Shown piece after piece: positions 61,644 to 64,000 of a DNA stretch of 64,000 nucleotides; positions within the stretch are counted from its first letter, which is position 1, and each line of letters begins with the position of its first letter. The DNA is from an uncultured Clostridium sp. GTDB taxonomy: Bacteria > Bacillota > Clostridia > TANB77 > CAG-508. Under the pieces are notes generated by a model. It saw nothing but the letters and a program-made list of their open reading frames with translations. It had not been told where the DNA came from and did no database searches. Location: positions 1-64,000 of the forward strand of contig USMK01000008.1 of NCBI GenBank assembly GCA_900555835.1, written 5' to 3'. The translations under genes were made by a program, and so were the position numbers.

Positions 61644-62339
61644 ATGTTAAAAGTAATAAAACGATTTATTTTGTTGATTTTAGTTATAGCAATATTGATA
61701 ACAGCATATATAGCGTTTGAAGGCTATTCAATGTATGAAAAAGCAATAGCTACAACTAGTTTAACGGATAAGATAGAACAAATAAAATCAGAAGAAAATT
61801 ATACAAAATTAAACGATATTCCAGAAATTTACCAAAATGCAGTAATTGCAATAGAGGACCATAGATTTAAAGAACATAATGGATTTGATTTTGTGGCTAC
61901 TTGTAGAGCAATAGTTGCGAATGTGATAGATGGCGAATTTTCACAAGGAGGAAGTACGATAACACAGCAATTAGCAAAAAATTTGTATTTCACGCAAGAA
62001 AAACGTTTTACAAGAAAAATTGCTGAGCTATTTGTGGCATTTGACTTAGAAAAAAATTATTCAAAAGATGAAATCCTAGAATTATACATAAACACAATAT
62101 ATTATGGCAAAGGCTACTACGGAATTGCTAATGCCTGCGAAGGTTTCTACAAAAAGAAGCCATCTGAGATTACGAACTACGAAGCTACATACCTAGCAGG
62201 TATACCAAATGCTCCAAGTATTTACTCCTCAGAACGCCATTCTGAACTGGCAAAAAAACGTCAAAAACAAGTGCTAAACGCAATGGTTAAATACGAATAT
62301 TTAACACAAGACGAAGCTAATAAGATATATAATGAATAA
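61644..62339 (+). CDS. Monofunctional peptidoglycan glycosyltransferase
   Basis: 231 residues. An N-terminal membrane helix (about 8-27) is followed by a GT51 domain: AVIAIEDHRFKEHNGFD (catalytic Glu in EDHRF), SQGGSTITQQLAKNLYF, ELYINTIYYGKGYYGI. There is no transpeptidase domain, so it is MtgA-like. Polymerises lipid II. GAGGTG precedes ATG 61644. Confidence 0.9.
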   Translation: MLKVIKRFILLILVIAILITAYIAFEGYSMYEKAIATTSLTDKIEQIKSEENYTKLNDIPEIYQNAVIAIEDHRFKEHNGFDFVATCRAIVANVIDGEFSQGGSTITQQLAKNLYFTQEKRFTRKIAELFVAFDLEKNYSKDEILELYINTIYYGKGYYGIANACEGFYKKKPSEITNYEATYLAGIPNAPSIYSSERHSELAKKRQKQVLNAMVKYEYLTQDEANKIYNE

Positions 62340-62343
62340 AAGC

Positions 62344-62376
62344 AAAAAAAAGACATAGAAATTATGTCTTTTTTAC
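62344..62376. terminator. Bidirectional terminator
   Basis: Stem AAAAAAAGACAT / ATGTCTTTTTT between mtgA-like gene and the small convergent gene; near copy of the stem at 61493. Confidence 0.88.
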
Positions 62377-62391
62377 TTTATTTAATGTACC

Positions 62392-62535
62392 TTATTGAGT
62401 TTTTGTTATGTTTTCTAGATGCTCTGCTTGTTGCTTTTGCTCGTCTAATGGAAGCCATTTGTAACAAGAACAAACAAATTCACCATATTCCGTGGCATCT
62501 TCTTTTAATTTCAAATGAAATCTCGATTTTGGCAT
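62392..62535 (-). CDS. Small hypothetical protein, 47 residues
   Basis: Minus-strand ATG 62535 with AAGGAGG upstream. MPKSRFHLKLKEDATEYGEF followed by VCSCYKW and a charged Gln-rich tail. One C-x-C pair. No family recognised. Confidence 0.6.
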   Translation of the reverse strand: MPKSRFHLKLKEDATEYGEFVCSCYKWLPLDEQKQQAEHLENITKTQ

Positions 62536-62686
62536 AATAGATTCCTCCTTGTATATATATTATTTGAATTGTGAAATTTTTTATGCATAAAATCAAAGGG
62601 AACATTACATAATAAACATATGATTTTTGTTCACAATTTCTAATAAAAGCACATAAAATGTGAAAATCGTGCTGGCAAATATTACG

Positions 62687-62712
62687 TTTTTGTTACATTT
62701 TTGTAACAAAAA
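62687..62712. promoter_or_regulatory. Perfect inverted repeat upstream of the 62.8-kb gene
   Basis: TTTTGTTAC-ATTTT-type palindrome (TTTTTGTTAC ... GTAACAAAAA arms, as GTTTTTGTTAC on the left). It lies just before TATAAT-like sequence and could be a repressor operator. The binding protein is unknown. Confidence 0.45.
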
Positions 62713-62809
62713 TATCATAATATAATTTGCTCAAAACTCTTGCTAAATTATGCCAGATGTAGTATAAATATAGTAAATTAAAACATAAATTACTGAGGAG
62801 GAAAATTAA

Positions 62810-63025
62810 ATGGAGGAATTCAAATTACCAGAACAAGAAAATTATGGAGGAGCTATTGCACAAGTTAGTGTTTGGTCTAAAATTAAATCTTTCTTATTCC
62901 AAGAAATTAAGGTTGAATTAACACCAGCTCAACAAAGATTTGAAAATAAAATGAATGAAACTTTAAATCAAGATGTTACTTTTAAATCATTTAAGGATTT
63001 CTTATTCCAAGAAATTAAATTTTAG
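62810..63025 (+). CDS. Small protein with internal duplication
   Basis: 71 residues, GGAGGAAAA before ATG 62810. Two copies of (K)SF/DFLFQEIK occur at about residues 27-34 and 64-70, joined by a Gln/Asn-rich linker. Soluble, no signal peptide, family not recognised. Confidence 0.65.
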   Translation: MEEFKLPEQENYGGAIAQVSVWSKIKSFLFQEIKVELTPAQQRFENKMNETLNQDVTFKSFKDFLFQEIKF

Positions 63026-63130
63026 CATTTTAAGTAGTAATTTGCAATTACATAAATATTTTTGCGAGCATTTATTGCAAATTAGTAGAAATATTTGATT
63101 TGCCATAATTGTAACTGAATATTTAAAATA

Positions 63131-63168
63131 AAAAAAGAATTACTACTTAAATATAGTATTCTTTTTTT
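63131..63168 (+). terminator. Terminator before gap
   Basis: Stem AAAAAAGAATTACTA / ATAGTATTCTTTTTT (one bulge). Confidence 0.85.
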
Positions 63169-63219
63169 AGGTTATAATATAATATAGATACTAATAGTAT
63201 CGGAATGGAGGACATAAAA

Positions 63220-64000
63220 ATGTCAATTAAAATAGGAATTAATGGCTTTGGAAGAATTGGAAAATTAACTCTTCAAGCCGCACTTACAAAAGAAGATGTA
63301 GAAATAGTAGCAATTAACGATCCTTTTATAACAGCCGATTATATGGCCTATATGGTTAAATTTGATTCCATACATGGAAGATTTAAAGGAGACATAAGAG
63401 CAGAAGAAGGAAAACTTATTGTAAATGGAAAAGAAATTAAAGTTTATAATGAAATGGATCCTAAAAACATCCCTTGGGGTGCTGATGGAGTTGAGTATGT
63501 ACTTGAATGTTCAGGTGTATTTACAACAACTGAAAAAGCAAATGCTCACTTAGAAGCAGGAGCTAAAAAGGTTATTATAAGTGCTCCTTCAAAAGATGCT
63601 CCAATGTTTGTCATGGGTGTTAACAATGATAAATATGACCCAAGTATGAATGTTATATCTAATGCATCTTGCACAACAAACTGTTTAGCACCACTTGCAA
63701 AAGTTATAAATGATAATTTTGGAATTAAAGATGGTCTTATGACAACAGTTCACTCAACAACTGCTACACAAAAAACAGTTGATGGTGCTTCTAAAAAAGA
63801 TTGGAGAGGTGGTAGAGCTGCTTCTGCTAACATAATACCTTCTTCAACAGGTGCTGCAAAGGCAGTTGGAAAAGTTATTCCAGAGTTAAATGGAAAACTA
63901 ACAGGTATGGCATTTAGAGTTCCAACAATTGATGTTTCTGTTGTTGATTTAACTTGTAACTTAGAAAAACCAGCAACATATGAAGAAATATGTGCTGCAA
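63220..64000 (+). CDS. gap: Glyceraldehyde-3-phosphate dehydrogenase, 3' partial
   Basis: 260 residues visible from ATG 63220 (ATGGAGGAC upstream). NAD-binding fold INGFGRIGKLTLQ; catalytic Cys in SNASCTTNCLAPLAK; HSTTATQKTVDG and RGGRAASANIIPSSTGAAKA are canonical. The frame stays open to the window edge. Glycolytic oxidation of glyceraldehyde-3-phosphate. Confidence 0.97.
   Translation, partial: MSIKIGINGFGRIGKLTLQAALTKEDVEIVAINDPFITADYMAYMVKFDSIHGRFKGDIRAEEGKLIVNGKEIKVYNEMDPKNIPWGADGVEYVLECSGVFTTTEKANAHLEAGAKKVIISAPSKDAPMFVMGVNNDKYDPSMNVISNASCTTNCLAPLAKVINDNFGIKDGLMTTVHSTTATQKTVDGASKKDWRGGRAASANIIPSSTGAAKAVGKVIPELNGKLTGMAFRVPTIDVSVVDLTCNLEKPATYEEICAA

Overview
The window is a low-GC (about 30% by eye), AGA-rich chromosome segment of a spore-forming member of the Clostridia, probably an uncultured gut lineage. 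The basis is SpoVT, the CotJ spore-coat operon, CtsR/McsA/McsB/ClpC, HrcA with a CIRCE site, sortases and the rimP-nusA-rnpM-ylxQ-infB-rbfA-nrnA-truB order. Most of it is housekeeping: cell wall (FemX-like, Alr, MtgA, GlmM), proteolysis (FtsH, Lon-like, ClpC), t6A and ribosome modification (TsaE-TsaB-RimI), translation (IF2 operon, L21/L27), stress (CtsR and HrcA regulons), hemW-dprA, LexA and the start of gap at the right edge.

The main observation is a repeated translational anomaly. In seven genes the reading frame breaks exactly at an in-frame CGG codon and the conserved protein continues one base further on, starting with a GGN glycine codon (C-GGN): alr (2457), the cptN-like toxin (6966), tsaB (10413, minus), a 28-codon ORF (39044), the serine recombinase (39271), whiA (42708) and a minus-strand sortase (twice: 56316 and 56111). 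I scanned for CGG in the other native genes and found none used as an ordinary arginine codon, while dozens of out-of-phase CGG triplets are read through normally. This fits +1 frameshifting at, or four-base decoding of, CGGN as glycine, with CGG lost as a normal arginine codon. Three small genes of different base composition (16649, 16940, 30085) are the only ones that need CGG as arginine.

Region by region: 1-1.2 kb, 3' end of a surface protein with a GC-rich patch resembling a diversity-generating retroelement variable region. 1.3-6.3 kb, femX-alr-DUF1189-ftsH. 6.35-7.07 kb, a type III toxin-antitoxin locus with two 50-nt RNA repeats. 7.1-11.1 kb minus, lon-like and tsaE-tsaB-rimI. 11.4-16.4 kb, accessory genes, gene fragments, an IS and an unidentified structured RNA. 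16.4-17.3 kb, tRNA-Thr and two foreign-looking genes. 17.5-24.9 kb, infB operon. 25-26.7 kb, thioester adhesin. 26.8-31.2 kb, L21/L27, glmM, deaminase, spoVT. 31.4-41.2 kb, the cotJABC operon interrupted inside the 3' end of cotJB by an 8.6-kb element flanked by 17-bp direct repeats, carrying a sortase/adhesin operon and a serine recombinase. 41.4-46.3 kb, 6S RNA, prmC, whiA, hemW, a truncated dprA and lexA. 46.3-51.1 kb, small Cys-rich proteins, a pilin-signal RCC1 protein and a PD-(D/E)XK protein. 51.3-61.5 kb, ctsR and hrcA heat-shock operons with a sortase between them. 61.6-64 kb, mtgA, small proteins and partial gap.
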